Made by a program: the position numbers and the translations under genes. The notes under the pieces are model-generated. The model worked only from the letters and a program-made list of their open reading frames with translations. It had not been told where the DNA came from and ran no database searches. A stretch of 64,000 nucleotides of DNA from contig NZ_SDQC01000003.1 of NCBI RefSeq assembly GCF_004153445.1, positions 434,001 to 498,000 on the forward strand, written 5' to 3'. Below are positions 8,626-18,276 of the stretch, piece by piece (the first letter of the stretch is position 1; every line of letters starts with the position of its first letter). The stretch comes from Allopusillimonas soli (GTDB lineage Bacteria; Pseudomonadota; Gammaproteobacteria; Burkholderiales; Burkholderiaceae_B).

Positions 8626-9993
8626 TCAGGATTTCTTGACGGGGCGCTTCCAGCCTTCGACGGATTTCTGCGGCGGCCTGGACAAGGTCAACTGCTGTGC
8701 CGGGGCATCGCGCGTAAGCGTTGTACCCGCCCCCAGCGTCGCACCCTTGCCCACGCGTACAGGCGCCACGAGCTGCGTGTCCGAGCCAATGAAGGCATCA
8801 TCCTCGATAACGGTGCGGTGCTTGTTGACGCCATCGTAATTGCAGGTGATCGTGCCGGCGCCGATGTTCACGCGCGCGCCGACATCGGTGTCACCCACAT
8901 AGGCAAGATGGTTGGCCTTGGATTCCGTGCCCAGTACGCTGTTCTTGATCTCGACGAAGTTGCCAACGTGTGCATGCGAGCCAATGTCCGCACCAGGGCG
9001 CAGGCGTGCATAAGGGCCAATGCGCGCGTCGTCCGCCACACGGGCCTGCTGGATATGGCTGTAGGCCTCGATCTGGGTGTGCGGCCCGATGACGGCATCG
9101 CGCAGCACACAATGCGGGCCGACCCGAACGCCATCAGCCAGTTCGACCTGTCCTTCGAACACGCAGCCCACATCGATATGTACGTCCCGCCCGCACTGCA
9201 GGGTGCCACGCAAATCGAAGCGCGAAGGGTCGGCGAGCGTAACGCCCTGCTCCAGCAGGCGTCGGGCCTGCTCCGCTTGCCAGTGCCGCTCCAGCTCGGC
9301 CTGCTGCACACGGCTGTTCACGCCCAGCGTTTCCCAATGGGCGGCCGGATGTGCGGTGTGCACGGCCACGCCGTCGCGCACCGCAAAGCCGATAATGTCC
9401 GTCAGGTAGTACTCGCCCTGGGCGTTGTTGTTGTCAAGGCGGCCCAGCCATTCGCGCAGGCGCGCGGTGGGCGCGGCAAGAATGCCCGTGTTCACTTCGT
9501 GTATGGCCCGTTCCTGCTCGTTGGCGTCTTTGTGTTCGACAATGCGCTCGACATTGCCCTGCGCGTTGCGCACGATGCGGCCATAGCCGGCCGGATCCGC
9601 CAGGTTTTCCGTCAGGACCGCCATGCCGTCTTCGCAGGCATCAACCAGCCGGCGCAGCGTGTCAGGCTGCACCAGCGGCACATCGCCATACAGCACCAGC
9701 GTAATGTCCTGGCCGCCGCCCTCGGTCAACAAAGGCGCGGCCTGCTGCACAGCGTGACCGGTACCCTGCTGGGGCATTTGCAGCGCGAACGCTACTGTCT
9801 GTTCCGCGAAGGCTTTCTGGACGCGCTCTGCGCCATGGCCCACGACCACGATGATGCGGCCGGGCGACAGGCTGCGGGCATTGTCCAGAACGTGGGCCAG
9901 CATGGGCTTGCCGGCGATGGGGTGGAGGACCTTGGGCAGATCCGACTTCATGCGCTTGCCGAGACCGGCAGCGAGAATAACGATATTCAGCAT
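8626..9993 (-). CDS. glmU: Bifunctional N-acetylglucosamine-1-phosphate uridyltransferase / glucosamine-1-phosphate acetyltransferase
   Basis: GlmU acetylates glucosamine-1-phosphate and then transfers UMP to form UDP-GlcNAc, the precursor of peptidoglycan and lipid A. The 455-residue protein begins [20 protein letters not shown], the nucleotide-binding LxxGxGxRM motif plus the catalytic Lys. Residues 1-230 form the pyrophosphorylase domain and the C-terminal half is a left-handed beta-helix of hexapeptide repeats ([28 protein letters not shown]). The start at 9993 is chosen from this conserved N-terminus. It completes the glmS pathway encoded nearby. Confidence 0.97.
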   Translation of the reverse strand: MLNIVILAAGLGKRMKSDLPKVLHPIAGKPMLAHVLDNARSLSPGRIIVVVGHGAERVQKAFAEQTVAFALQMPQQGTGHAVQQAAPLLTEGGGQDITLVLYGDVPLVQPDTLRRLVDACEDGMAVLTENLADPAGYGRIVRNAQGNVERIVEHKDANEQERAIHEVNTGILAAPTARLREWLGRLDNNNAQGEYYLTDIIGFAVRDGVAVHTAHPAAHWETLGVNSRVQQAELERHWQAEQARRLLEQGVTLADPSRFDLRGTLQCGRDVHIDVGCVFEGQVELADGVRVGPHCVLRDAVIGPHTQIEAYSHIQQARVADDARIGPYARLRPGADIGSHAHVGNFVEIKNSVLGTESKANHLAYVGDTDVGARVNIGAGTITCNYDGVNKHRTVIEDDAFIGSDTQLVAPVRVGKGATLGAGTTLTRDAPAQQLTLSRPPQKSVEGWKRPVKKS

Positions 9994-10203
9994 GGGATGA
10001 GCAACAAAAAGGTGGCATGGCCGGGGTGGGGGCACGAGCGCCCGCCCACAGGCTAGATAATACACAGCGAACGATGGACGGGGCGTGGCCCGGTGCGGAA
10101 AAGCAAGGTTTTGTTTCGCCTGGCCGCATCGCCCGTGCCGGCGCCCGCCGCTCTCGGGACGGCGTTGCGGCTCGGGCGGCGCAGGCTTGCCGCACTGGAT
10201 GTA

Positions 10204-10902
10204 TCAGTTTTTTCGAGAAGATGCTGCGCGGCGCGCAGTCGTCTTGCGCACGCCAGCGCGCTTGGCGGCCCGCCGCGGTTTGGGCGCCGCCGCGGGCGCA
10301 TCGCCATCCGGATCGCCCCCGCCGTCACCGGCCTCGGACGGCTGCGCCTGCGCGCCTTGCAAGGATGCGGCCGTGGCGGCGGCGAGCGTGTCGAACTGCT
10401 TCTGCACCATGTCCCACCAACCCTCGGAAGCCGCAATGGCCTGGGCGGTGTAGGCGTCGGCCGAGCCAGGCGCCGTGCCCTGGCTCCCAGCGTCCTGGGA
10501 CGCCTCGGCCTTCGTTCTGCCGGACGGACCGCCGCGCCCCGATGCCCTGTCTGGCCCGCTGGAGCCTGCGGCGGCGGTTACATTTTCTTGCGGCATGGCG
10601 CCCCCCATGAATCCCTTGAGCGTGGCCAACGTGGCCCGCTGCACTTCCAGCCCCTGAATGGTGCTGGTAAGCATGGAAAGGTTCATGCGCAGCCAGTTTT
10701 CGACGGCGCGCAAATCCTTGATGCGTCTATCCAGGTCTTCGGGGCTGCACGGCACCGCCAGCCCCGCATCGAATCTGCCTGCGCCGGCAAGGTTCTCCCA
10801 GGCTTGCCGCATCATTTCCATGCTGGCCATGACGGGATTGGATGCCATGTCGCCATCCTGGCCCAGGCCAGGCAGCACGAATGGGTTTTTATTTTGGCTC
10901 AT
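10204..10902 (-). CDS. phaM: PhaM-family polyhydroxyalkanoate granule regulatory protein
   Basis: The 232-residue protein has a short N-terminal helical region (NPFVLPGLGQDG, then a predicted coiled-coil stretch around residues 50-100 with DLDRRIKDLRAVENWLRMNL) and a long low-complexity tail ending in Lys/Arg/Ala repeats (KPRRAAKRAGVRKTTARRAA). This matches PhaM, which binds the PHB synthase and, through its basic tail, the nucleoid, controlling the number and position of PHB granules. The histone-H1-like tail is the visible basis for DNA binding. No phaC or phaP gene is nearby in this window. Confidence 0.8.
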   Translation of the reverse strand: MSQNKNPFVLPGLGQDGDMASNPVMASMEMMRQAWENLAGAGRFDAGLAVPCSPEDLDRRIKDLRAVENWLRMNLSMLTSTIQGLEVQRATLATLKGFMGGAMPQENVTAAAGSSGPDRASGRGGPSGRTKAEASQDAGSQGTAPGSADAYTAQAIAASEGWWDMVQKQFDTLAAATAASLQGAQAQPSEAGDGGGDPDGDAPAAAPKPRRAAKRAGVRKTTARRAASSRKN

Positions 10903-11010
10903 GGCGCGCTCCTCAGTGCATCAGTACAGGGATAGCTTAAACTGAACCCGTTGCTCCGTGAAGGGCAAATCCTTTTCCGATAGTCTGCGGGCGCCAGACC
11001 CGACTTGTTC

Positions 11011-11238
11011 ATGACCACGCATTTCACGCTTGCCGACCTGGAAGCCGCCATCAACTTCTGGCGTGCACATTCACCCTCCAGAGGAGAGGAGCTCGAGCTT
11101 TGCCCCGAGGCCGCGGCCTTGGCCGAGCCCTATGCCTTCATGATCATCAAGAAGCGCACCGAGTTGCCGCTGGACGTGCTCGATTCCGATGCCCGCGCTG
11201 CGCTGGAAACATGGCGCGCGCAGGTCCAACGTGCCTGA
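11011..11238 (+). CDS. DUF3717 domain protein
   Basis: This 75-residue soluble protein matches the DUF3717 pattern common in Burkholderiales: FTLADLEAAINFWR at the start, an acidic middle (EELELCPEAAALAEPYAFMI) and a short helical end. No function is known for the family. The ATG at 11011 is preferred over an upstream TTG two codons earlier. Confidence 0.75.
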   Translation: MTTHFTLADLEAAINFWRAHSPSRGEELELCPEAAALAEPYAFMIIKKRTELPLDVLDSDARAALETWRAQVQRA

Positions 11239-11313
11239 CGCATTGCCATCGCCTCGGCAAAACGCCGCGATGCTCTAAAATCAGTAGTCAATCAACCAAC
11301 AGGAGTCCCGGCA

Positions 11314-11430
11314 ATGACGACCGGCCAGTGGATCGTGCTCGGCATTTTCGCTGTGGGGCTGTCCTGCTCGCTGACGCTCTTGTGGTGGCTGCTGCGCATA
11401 GTCGGCCGCGACCGCAACCGCCAGGAATAG
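11314..11430 (+). CDS. Small single-pass membrane protein (38 residues)
   Basis: A short gene with a well-placed ribosome binding site (ACAGGAGTCCCGGCA before the ATG at 11314). The product has a single hydrophobic helix (WIVLGIFAVGLSCSLTLLWW) followed by a positively charged tail (RIVGRDRNRQE), as expected for a small inner-membrane protein with a cytoplasmic C-terminus. I recognise no family. It lies between the DUF3717 gene and an aminotransferase, on the same strand. Confidence that it is translated rests on the strong ribosome site and clean membrane topology. Confidence 0.55.
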   Translation: MTTGQWIVLGIFAVGLSCSLTLLWWLLRIVGRDRNRQE

Positions 11431-11517
11431 GCTGGATGCCCCCCATATTCTGCATTTCGTTACCAGTTGCGGTAATCTAGACGTTTATTTTGCTCTTTGA
11501 CTTCCTTCTTGCCCATC

Positions 11518-12720
11518 ATGGATGCCTACGCCCTCCCTTACACTTTTTCACAGCGCGCACAGAAACTCACCAGTTCCACCATCCGTGAGATCCTGAAAGT
11601 CACCGAGCGTCCCGAAGTCATTTCCTTCGCAGGCGGCCTGCCTTCTCCAAAAGGCTTTCCCGTGCAGGCCATGACCGCCGCGTTCGACCGTGTCCTGGCC
11701 CAGAACCCCCAGACGGCGCTTCAATACGGTCCCACTGAGGGCTATGCGCCGCTGCGCGCATGGGTTGCCAACGACCTCAAACGCACGGGCGCCCATAACG
11801 TGAAACCCGAAGAGGTCCTGATCGTTTCGGGCTCGCAACAGGCACTGGACATGTTGGGCAAACTGTTCATAGACCCGGGCAGCAAGGTGCTGGTCGAGGC
11901 GCCCAGCTACCTGGGCGCGCTGCAGTCGTTCTCGCTCTTCGAACCCGCATATGTATCCGTGCCCACGGACGATGGCGGCGTCATTCCCGACGCCCTCACC
12001 GCCGAACGTGCCGCAGGAGCCCGCTTCATTTACGCGCTGCCCAATTTCCAGAATCCCACCGGCCTGACGCTTGACCTGGCGCGCCGCAAGGCGCTGGTGG
12101 AGCGCTGCGCACAATTGCAGGTGCCCATCATCGAAGACGACCCGTACGGCGAACTGCGCTATGCGGGCGAGCCGCAGCCGGGCCTGCTTGGCCTGGGCCG
12201 CGAAGCAGGCGCCACGGTCATTCGCCTGGGCACTTTTTCCAAGGTGCTGGCGCCCGGCCTGCGCCTGGGTTATATCGTGGCGCCCCGCCCCATTATCGCC
12301 AAACTGGTGCAAATCAAGCAGGCAACCGATCTGCACACCGCCATGCTCACGCAGATGGCGGTTTACGAGACCATCAAGGATGGCTTCCTGGCCACACACC
12401 TGCCTGTTGTCCGCGACCTGTACAAAGAGCAGTGCGGCTACATGCTCGATGCCATGGACAAGCATTTTCCCGAAACAGTCAGTTGGACGCGCCCACAAGG
12501 CGGCATGTTCATCTGGGTGACGCTGCCCGTTCATATCGACGGCACGGCGCTGCTGGCCCGCGCCATCGAGCGCAACGTGGCGTTCGTGCCCGGCGAGCCC
12601 TTCTTCGCGGGAGAACAACAGGCGCAAAAGAACACCTTGCGCCTGAGCTTCGTCACAGTCGCAGAAGACAAGATTCGTACCGGTATTGAAATACTGGGCC
12701 AACTCATCAAGGAAAGCTGA
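11518..12720 (+). CDS. PLP-dependent aminotransferase, 2-aminoadipate/kynurenine/aromatic type
   Basis: The 400-residue protein has the fold-type I aminotransferase pattern of the LysN/aromatic group: SFAGGLPSPKGFPVQA near the N-terminus, the LQYGPTEGYAPLR segment, the NFQNPTG motif and the PLP lysine in LGTFSKVLAPGLRLGYI. There is no DNA-binding domain, which distinguishes it from MocR. Likely substrates are 2-aminoadipate, aromatic or branched amino acids with 2-oxoglutarate. The ATG at 11518 is chosen; a TTG seven codons upstream is possible. It is followed closely by ubiA on the same strand. Confidence 0.85.
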   Translation: MDAYALPYTFSQRAQKLTSSTIREILKVTERPEVISFAGGLPSPKGFPVQAMTAAFDRVLAQNPQTALQYGPTEGYAPLRAWVANDLKRTGAHNVKPEEVLIVSGSQQALDMLGKLFIDPGSKVLVEAPSYLGALQSFSLFEPAYVSVPTDDGGVIPDALTAERAAGARFIYALPNFQNPTGLTLDLARRKALVERCAQLQVPIIEDDPYGELRYAGEPQPGLLGLGREAGATVIRLGTFSKVLAPGLRLGYIVAPRPIIAKLVQIKQATDLHTAMLTQMAVYETIKDGFLATHLPVVRDLYKEQCGYMLDAMDKHFPETVSWTRPQGGMFIWVTLPVHIDGTALLARAIERNVAFVPGEPFFAGEQQAQKNTLRLSFVTVAEDKIRTGIEILGQLIKES

Positions 12721-12757
12721 TATACGGGGCGTTGGTCGCCTCTTCCCAACTCCCGAC

Positions 12758-13720
12758 ATGACATCGCCATCGAAAGACCCGCGAACGTTCTCTCCCGACA
12801 AGGCTCCCGATGTACCCGATTTGTCCGACATGCGTCCGGACGACTGGGTGGATCGCTGGCTGCCGAAGTCGTGGGGACCTTATATGCGGCTGTGCAGGCT
12901 GGACAGGCCTGTGGGCACATGGCTCACGCTGCTGCCGTGCCTGGCTGCGCTGGTGCAGGCGGCCGATGGGTGGCCCACGCTGCTGCGCCTGGTCGTATTT
13001 TCACTCGGCGCGCTGCTCATGCGGGGCATAGGCTGTTGCTTCAATGACATCTTCGACCGCAATTTCGACAAGCAGGTCGAACGCACGCGCTTTCGGCCAC
13101 TGACCAGCGGACAACTCACGCTGCGCCAGGCCCTATGGTTCGTATTCGCACAGTTGTGCGTCTGTGCGCTATTGCTGTTGTTCATCAATGAATACAGCCG
13201 CTGGCTGGCAGTCGCCCTCCTGCCCATTGTCATCGTCTACCCGCTGTGCAAGCGATTCACCTATTGGCCGCAGGTGGTGCTGGGTATAGGCTTTAACTGG
13301 GGCATGCTGATGGCATGGTCCGATACGCGGGACATAGTGCCCCCGGGCGCGATCGCCATGTGGGCAGGCGCTGTGCTGTGGCAGGTGGGTTACGACTCCA
13401 TCTACGCCTATGTGGATGTGCACGACGATCTCAAACTGGGGCTGCACTCCACCGCGATGCGTTTCCGGGAGAAAGGCCGTGCCTGGATCAGCGGCTTTTA
13501 TATTGCGACGCTGGCGTTGTGGGTGTACGCCGGCGCGGCCATGCAGATGAACTGGCCCTATTATGTCGTCATGGCGGCGATCGGAGCGCATTTCACCTGG
13601 CAAATGGCTGTATTCAGCCTGGCGCGGCCAGACCGCAACTTCATGCTGTTTCGGGCCAATATGGCAGTGGGTGTGATGCTGCTGGCGGCCGCGCTGGCAG
13701 GCACTGTAATACCCGTCTGA
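12758..13720 (+). CDS. ubiA: 4-hydroxybenzoate polyprenyltransferase
   Basis: UbiA attaches the polyprenyl chain to 4-hydroxybenzoate in ubiquinone synthesis at the inner membrane. The protein has multiple membrane segments and both Asp-rich motifs: CCFNDIFDRNFDKQVERT (prenyl diphosphate and Mg2+ binding) and YAYVDVHDDLKLGL. The sequence RLDRPVGTWLTLLPC near the start is typical. I use the ATG at 12758 (320 residues); an ATG at 12830 would give 296, closer to the usual size, and there is no clear ribosome site to decide. Confidence 0.93.
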   Translation: MTSPSKDPRTFSPDKAPDVPDLSDMRPDDWVDRWLPKSWGPYMRLCRLDRPVGTWLTLLPCLAALVQAADGWPTLLRLVVFSLGALLMRGIGCCFNDIFDRNFDKQVERTRFRPLTSGQLTLRQALWFVFAQLCVCALLLLFINEYSRWLAVALLPIVIVYPLCKRFTYWPQVVLGIGFNWGMLMAWSDTRDIVPPGAIAMWAGAVLWQVGYDSIYAYVDVHDDLKLGLHSTAMRFREKGRAWISGFYIATLALWVYAGAAMQMNWPYYVVMAAIGAHFTWQMAVFSLARPDRNFMLFRANMAVGVMLLAAALAGTVIPV

Positions 13721-13742
13721 AAAACACGATACAAGGCGAGAC

Positions 13743-15011
13743 ATGATCAGTCATATGGAATATATTGCGACCGCACTCTTTGCGATCGCCATTGTCCACA
13801 CATTTTCCGTACCGGTGTTCGCCCGGCTTGCCCATCGCAACGGGCCGCATGCCGGCCTTTGGCACCTGCTGTCGGAAGTGGAAGCCGTGTTCGGCGTATG
13901 GGCCTGTGTCATGCTGGCTTTCATGGTCCTGCTCGTGGGCCTGGACGACATGGTCGGCTATATGGACACGCGCGACTTCACCGAGCCCGCATTTGTGTTT
14001 GTGATCATGGTGGTGGCCGCCAGCCGTCCCATTATCGAACTGGTCAACATGGGTGTGCGCGGGTTGGCGCGCGTGCTACCGCTGCGCAATGAACTGGCCA
14101 TGTATTTCGTGACCATGGCCTTTGTGCCGCTGTCGGGCTCGTTCATCACAGAACCCGCCGCCATGACGCTGGCCGCCCTGCTGCTTCGCGATGCCTATTT
14201 CGCCAGGCCGGGGCAGGCGGGCTTCAAATACCTGACGCTGGGCGTTCTCTTCGTCAATGTATCCATAGGCGGCGTACTTACTGCCTATGCCGCTCCCCCC
14301 GTGCTGATGGTCGCCACGACCTTCGGCTGGGACACCGCGTATATGGCCACCCATTTCGGTTGGCGTGCCGGCGCCGCCGTGCTCATCAACGCAGGCATTC
14401 TTACCTTTATCTGCCGCCAGCACCTGATCAACGGCGATGTCGGCGTAAAGGCCGCGGACGCGCGCCCGCCCGTTCCCCTGAGCGTCATTGCCATCCACAC
14501 TCTGTTCCTTGTGGGCGTCGTACTGTCAGCCCATCATCCCACCATATTCCTTGGCATTCTCATGCTGTTCATCGGTTACTCGCATGCCTATGCGCGCCAC
14601 CAAAATCCGCTGTTGATACGCGAAGGCCTGATGGTGGGTTTCTTTCTGGCCGGCCTGGTCGTACTGGGCGGTCTGCAGAAATGGTGGCTGCAGGATCTGC
14701 TGGCCGGCTTGTCGCCCACAGTGCTGTATTGGGGGGCGACGGCGCTCACCGCTGTCACGGACAACGCCGCGCTGACGTATCTCGGTTCGCTGGTGGAGGG
14801 CACCAACGAGATCTGGCGCTATATGCTCGTGGCTGGCGCCGTCACAGGCGGCGGCCTGACCGTGATTGCAAATGCGCCCAATCCGGCAGGTTTCGCCATT
14901 CTGAAGGGTTATTTCCCGGACGGCTCCATTTCGCCGCTCAAGCTGCTGCTGTCTGCCGCCGTGCCGACCCTGGTGGCGGCGAGCATGTTCATGATCCCCA
15001 AGACCTTCTGA
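13743..15011 (+). CDS. Putative Na+/H+ antiporter (Na_H_antiport_3 type)
   Basis: The 422-residue protein consists of about eleven hydrophobic segments with few charges between them. It resembles the putative Na+/H+ antiporter family Pfam PF07399, common in Proteobacteria and poorly characterised; recognisable stretches are PLSGSFITEPAAMTLAALLL and NAALTYLGSLVEGTNEIWRY. It would exchange sodium for protons at the inner membrane. It begins 22 bases after ubiA with GGCGAGAC before the ATG, so the two may be co-transcribed, although no functional link is obvious. Confidence 0.8.
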   Translation: MISHMEYIATALFAIAIVHTFSVPVFARLAHRNGPHAGLWHLLSEVEAVFGVWACVMLAFMVLLVGLDDMVGYMDTRDFTEPAFVFVIMVVAASRPIIELVNMGVRGLARVLPLRNELAMYFVTMAFVPLSGSFITEPAAMTLAALLLRDAYFARPGQAGFKYLTLGVLFVNVSIGGVLTAYAAPPVLMVATTFGWDTAYMATHFGWRAGAAVLINAGILTFICRQHLINGDVGVKAADARPPVPLSVIAIHTLFLVGVVLSAHHPTIFLGILMLFIGYSHAYARHQNPLLIREGLMVGFFLAGLVVLGGLQKWWLQDLLAGLSPTVLYWGATALTAVTDNAALTYLGSLVEGTNEIWRYMLVAGAVTGGGLTVIANAPNPAGFAILKGYFPDGSISPLKLLLSAAVPTLVAASMFMIPKTF

Positions 15012-15174
15012 GGCGCCATCCGTGAGCGGGCTCGCACAGGCCCGCCCGCTGCATCGCGGCAAAAAGCGATAAAATTAACCGTTTTGCGCCCAGCCTCCTC
15101 TTTTTTGCCGCCATTCCTTCCGCGGCAGGCGATGCTTGGCGCGTTCTTGTGGAAAGTCTTACGGGATTTCTGTC

Positions 15175-15510
15175 GTGCCTATCTATGCTTACAAATGCAG
15201 CGCCTGTGGCCATGCCCAGGACGTGCTGCAGAAAATGTCTGACCCTGTTCTGACGGTCTGCCCGGAGTGCGGGCAGGAAACATACCAAAAGCAGGTTACC
15301 GCCGCTGGCTTCCAGCTCAAGGGATCTGGCTGGTATGTCACCGACTTTCGCAACAACAATAGCGCGACAGGCAAAAACGGCAAGGCTGCGGCGCCTGCGC
15401 AAGCATCGTCGGGCGACGCTGCGCCCAGCCCGGGCACAAAATCTGCCGAGCCGTCCGCTTCCGGCGCCGCCGCGAATACCGGCTCCGGCGGCAGCACAAG
15501 CGCCCCTTAG
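15175..15510 (+). CDS. FmdB-family zinc-ribbon regulatory protein
   Basis: Starting from GTG at 15175, the 111-residue protein opens with PIYAYKCSACGHAQDVLQK and contains paired cysteines (CSAC, CPEC) that form a small zinc ribbon, the hallmark of the FmdB/CxxC_CxxC_SSSS family. The C-terminal half is a low-complexity Ala/Gly/Ser/Pro tail. FmdB proteins are putative regulators of unknown target. Placement immediately before aspS is characteristic of Burkholderiales. The GTG is favoured because the family begins at this Pro-Ile-Tyr/Phe-Tyr sequence; the in-frame upstream extension is not conserved-looking. Confidence 0.85.
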   Translation: MPIYAYKCSACGHAQDVLQKMSDPVLTVCPECGQETYQKQVTAAGFQLKGSGWYVTDFRNNNSATGKNGKAAAPAQASSGDAAPSPGTKSAEPSASGAAANTGSGGSTSAP

Positions 15511-15603
15511 CCCAGCGCCCGGGGGCGGCTCGCGGGCCTGCGAGGTGCGTGCGGCCCGAGGCCTTCTTTATTATTCTGCATTCGATTTACGGAGTTATCC
15601 CAC

Positions 15604-17394
15604 ATGCGTACCTGCTACACCGGCGACGTCGGTAAACAGTACCTTGACCAGACCGTCACCCTGTTTGGCTGGGTTCACCGGCGCCGCGACCACGGCGGGG
15701 TCATATTTATAGACCTGCGCGACCGCGCAGGCCTGGCACAGGTTGTGGTGGATCCCGACAATGTCCAGGCGTTCGCCATCGCGGAAAGCATACGCAATGA
15801 ATACTGCATCCGGATCACAGGCCTGGTGCGCGTGCGGCCCGAAGGCACGGTGAACCCCGACCTTGCCTCCGGCGAGGTCGAGGTGCTGTGCCGCGAAATC
15901 GAGGTGCTCAACGCCTCGGTAACGCCGCCATTCCAGCTCGATGACGACAACCTGTCCGAGACAACGCGGCTGACGCATCGGGTGCTGGACTTGCGTCGCC
16001 CACAAATGCAGAACAACCTCATGCTGCGCTATCGCGTGGCCATGGAGGTGCGCAAGTACCTGGACGAGTTGGGTTTTGTCGATATCGAGACGCCCATGCT
16101 CACAAAAAGCACGCCCGAAGGCGCTCGCGACTATCTCGTGCCTTCGCGCGTGAACGCCGGCCAATTCTATGCACTGCCGCAATCGCCGCAACTGTTCAAG
16201 CAGATGCTGATGGTGTCGGGTTTCGATCGCTATTACCAGATCACCAAGTGCTTCCGGGACGAGGATCTGCGTGCTGATCGCCAGCCCGAGTTCACCCAGA
16301 TCGACTGCGAAACATCTTTCCTGAACGAAGCGGAGATACGCGAAATTTTCGAAGGCATGATACGTCAGGTCTTTGCACGCGTGCAGGGCACCGAACTGCC
16401 TCAGCCTTTCCCCACCATGACATGGGCGGAAGCCATGCGCCGCTATGGCTCCGACAAGCCCGATCTGCGCGTCAAGCTTGAGTTCACGGACATCGACGAC
16501 CTCATGCGTGATGTCGATTTCAAGGTGTTTTCCGCTCCGGCCAACGATCCGGCCAGCCGCGTCGTTGCCTTGCGCGTGCCGGGCGGGGCCGCCATGCCAC
16601 GCAGCGAAATCGACAACTACACCAAGTTCGTGGCCATTTACGGCGCGAAAGGCCTGGCCTACATCAAGGTCAATGATGCCGCCGCGATCCCCGAAGGACT
16701 TCAGTCTCCCATCGTTAAGAACATCCATGCCGACGCCCTGCGCCAATTGATCGAACGCACGGGCGCGCAAAGCGGCGATCTGCTGTTCTTCGGCGCCGAC
16801 AAGGCCAAGGTCGTGAACGACGCCATGGGCGCCTTGCGTGTGAAGATAGGTCATAGCGATTTCGGCAAAACCCACGGCCTTTTCGAAACGGGCTGGCAGC
16901 CCCTGTGGGTCATCGATTTTCCGATGTTCGAATACGACGAGGAGGAAGGCCGCTATTTTGCCGCGCATCATCCTTTCACCAGTCCCAAGGACGGGCACGA
17001 GGACCGGCTGGAATCCGATCCCGGCGGCGCACTCGCCAAGGCTTACGACATGGTGCTCAACGGCTGGGAACTGGGCGGTGGCTCCGTGCGCATCCACCGT
17101 GCGGATATCCAGCAGAAGGTGTTCAGCGCCCTGAACATCGACGAGGAAGAAGCGCGGCTAAAATTCGGCTTTCTCCTTGATGCGCTGCAATATGGCGCGC
17201 CGCCTCACGGCGGCGTGGCGTTCGGCCTCGATCGACTGGTCACACTCATGGCCGGCGCAGAATCCATCCGTGATGTCATTGCTTTCCCCAAGACGCAACG
17301 GGCGCAGTGCCTGCTGACGCAAGCCCCTTCGGCCGTGGATGAGAAGCAGTTGCGCGAACTGCATATCCGCCTGCGCGCCACCGATGTAAAGTAA
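15604..17394 (+). CDS. aspS: Aspartyl-tRNA synthetase
   Basis: AspS charges tRNA-Asp (in many betaproteobacteria also tRNA-Asn). The 596-residue protein has an N-terminal OB-fold anticodon domain (residues 1-110, [20 protein letters not shown]), the class II catalytic core with motif 2 ([20 protein letters not shown]), a bacterial GAD insertion domain (about 290-420) and motif 3 ([20 protein letters not shown]). A GGAG ribosome site precedes the ATG. Length and domain order match the bacterial type. Confidence 0.97.
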   Translation: MRTCYTGDVGKQYLDQTVTLFGWVHRRRDHGGVIFIDLRDRAGLAQVVVDPDNVQAFAIAESIRNEYCIRITGLVRVRPEGTVNPDLASGEVEVLCREIEVLNASVTPPFQLDDDNLSETTRLTHRVLDLRRPQMQNNLMLRYRVAMEVRKYLDELGFVDIETPMLTKSTPEGARDYLVPSRVNAGQFYALPQSPQLFKQMLMVSGFDRYYQITKCFRDEDLRADRQPEFTQIDCETSFLNEAEIREIFEGMIRQVFARVQGTELPQPFPTMTWAEAMRRYGSDKPDLRVKLEFTDIDDLMRDVDFKVFSAPANDPASRVVALRVPGGAAMPRSEIDNYTKFVAIYGAKGLAYIKVNDAAAIPEGLQSPIVKNIHADALRQLIERTGAQSGDLLFFGADKAKVVNDAMGALRVKIGHSDFGKTHGLFETGWQPLWVIDFPMFEYDEEEGRYFAAHHPFTSPKDGHEDRLESDPGGALAKAYDMVLNGWELGGGSVRIHRADIQQKVFSALNIDEEEARLKFGFLLDALQYGAPPHGGVAFGLDRLVTLMAGAESIRDVIAFPKTQRAQCLLTQAPSAVDEKQLRELHIRLRATDVK

Positions 17395-17418
17395 GGGGAG
17401 CATCACTACGGGGGCGCC

Positions 17419-18276
17419 GTGTCCATCATCAGGGTCATCAGCTACAACATACACAAGGGCCGCTCGGCCATGGGCGCCAGGGAATCATTCGAAGACCTGC
17501 GTCTTGGCCTTTACGGGCTGCGCCCAGACCTGCTTTTCCTCCAGGAAATTCAGGGCCGCAACGAGCAGCGCAGTACGCTGCACGCGCAACACGAGTCCCT
17601 GGGCGCGGCGCTGCGCATGAACTGCGCCTATGGATGCAATGCCGTGCGGTCCCACACCGATCACGGCAACGCCCTGCTCTCGCGCTTTCCCATTCTCCAA
17701 CACGAAAATCAAGACATCTCCGACCATAGGCTCGAACACCGCGGCCTGCTGCATGCGCTGATTCAAGTCGAGGACGCCAAGGTGCACTGTCTCGTGGTGC
17801 ATCTGGGCCTGTTTGCCGGTGGCCGCTCGCGCCAGGTAGCAGCGCTGGTCGAGCGCATACAGCGCCTCGTGCCGGAAAACGAGCCCATGCTCATCGCTGG
17901 CGACTTCAACGACTGGAACAACCGCCTGGCCCCGCTGTTCGTCAAGCAGCTGGGCCTTTATGAAGTGTTTGCCATTGCCCCGCATGTCGAGACCGACCCG
18001 CGCAGGCTGCGCACGTCCGTGGCGCGCCTTCGCAACAGTCTGCGCGTACTGCCTCGCCAGCGCATGCTCTCGCGCACGGTGCATGAGCTTGGCATGAATG
18101 GCGAAGCGCGGCTCACGCCGCCGCCACGCACCTTCCCTGCCGCTTTCCCCTGGCTGCGTCTCGACCGCATCTACCAACGAGGCTTTGCTGTGCGCAAGGC
18201 CCGGGTGCTGCACGGGCTGCCCTGGCGGCAGATTTCCGACCATGCCCCTCTTCTGGCTGAACTGGAGTTGCCTTGA
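17419..18276 (+). CDS. Endonuclease/exonuclease/phosphatase family protein
   Basis: The GTG at 17419 follows GGGGGCGCC and gives 285 residues. The EEP-superfamily active-site pattern is complete: SYNIHKG (Asn), FLQEIQGR (metal-binding Glu), AGDFNDWNN (Asp and Asn), LDRIYQRG and the terminal SDHAPLLAEL (Asp-His). Family members are phosphodiesterases acting on DNA or phospholipids. In related genomes such a gene typically precedes clsB, suggesting a link to membrane lipid metabolism. The stop codon overlaps the next ATG by one base, indicating translational coupling. Confidence 0.85.
   Translation: MSIIRVISYNIHKGRSAMGARESFEDLRLGLYGLRPDLLFLQEIQGRNEQRSTLHAQHESLGAALRMNCAYGCNAVRSHTDHGNALLSRFPILQHENQDISDHRLEHRGLLHALIQVEDAKVHCLVVHLGLFAGGRSRQVAALVERIQRLVPENEPMLIAGDFNDWNNRLAPLFVKQLGLYEVFAIAPHVETDPRRLRTSVARLRNSLRVLPRQRMLSRTVHELGMNGEARLTPPPRTFPAAFPWLRLDRIYQRGFAVRKARVLHGLPWRQISDHAPLLAELELP

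Noticed and set aside
15595-17097. 500-residue minus-strand frame opposite aspS
   Set aside because: aspS is unambiguous on the plus strand; the antisense translation has no family features.
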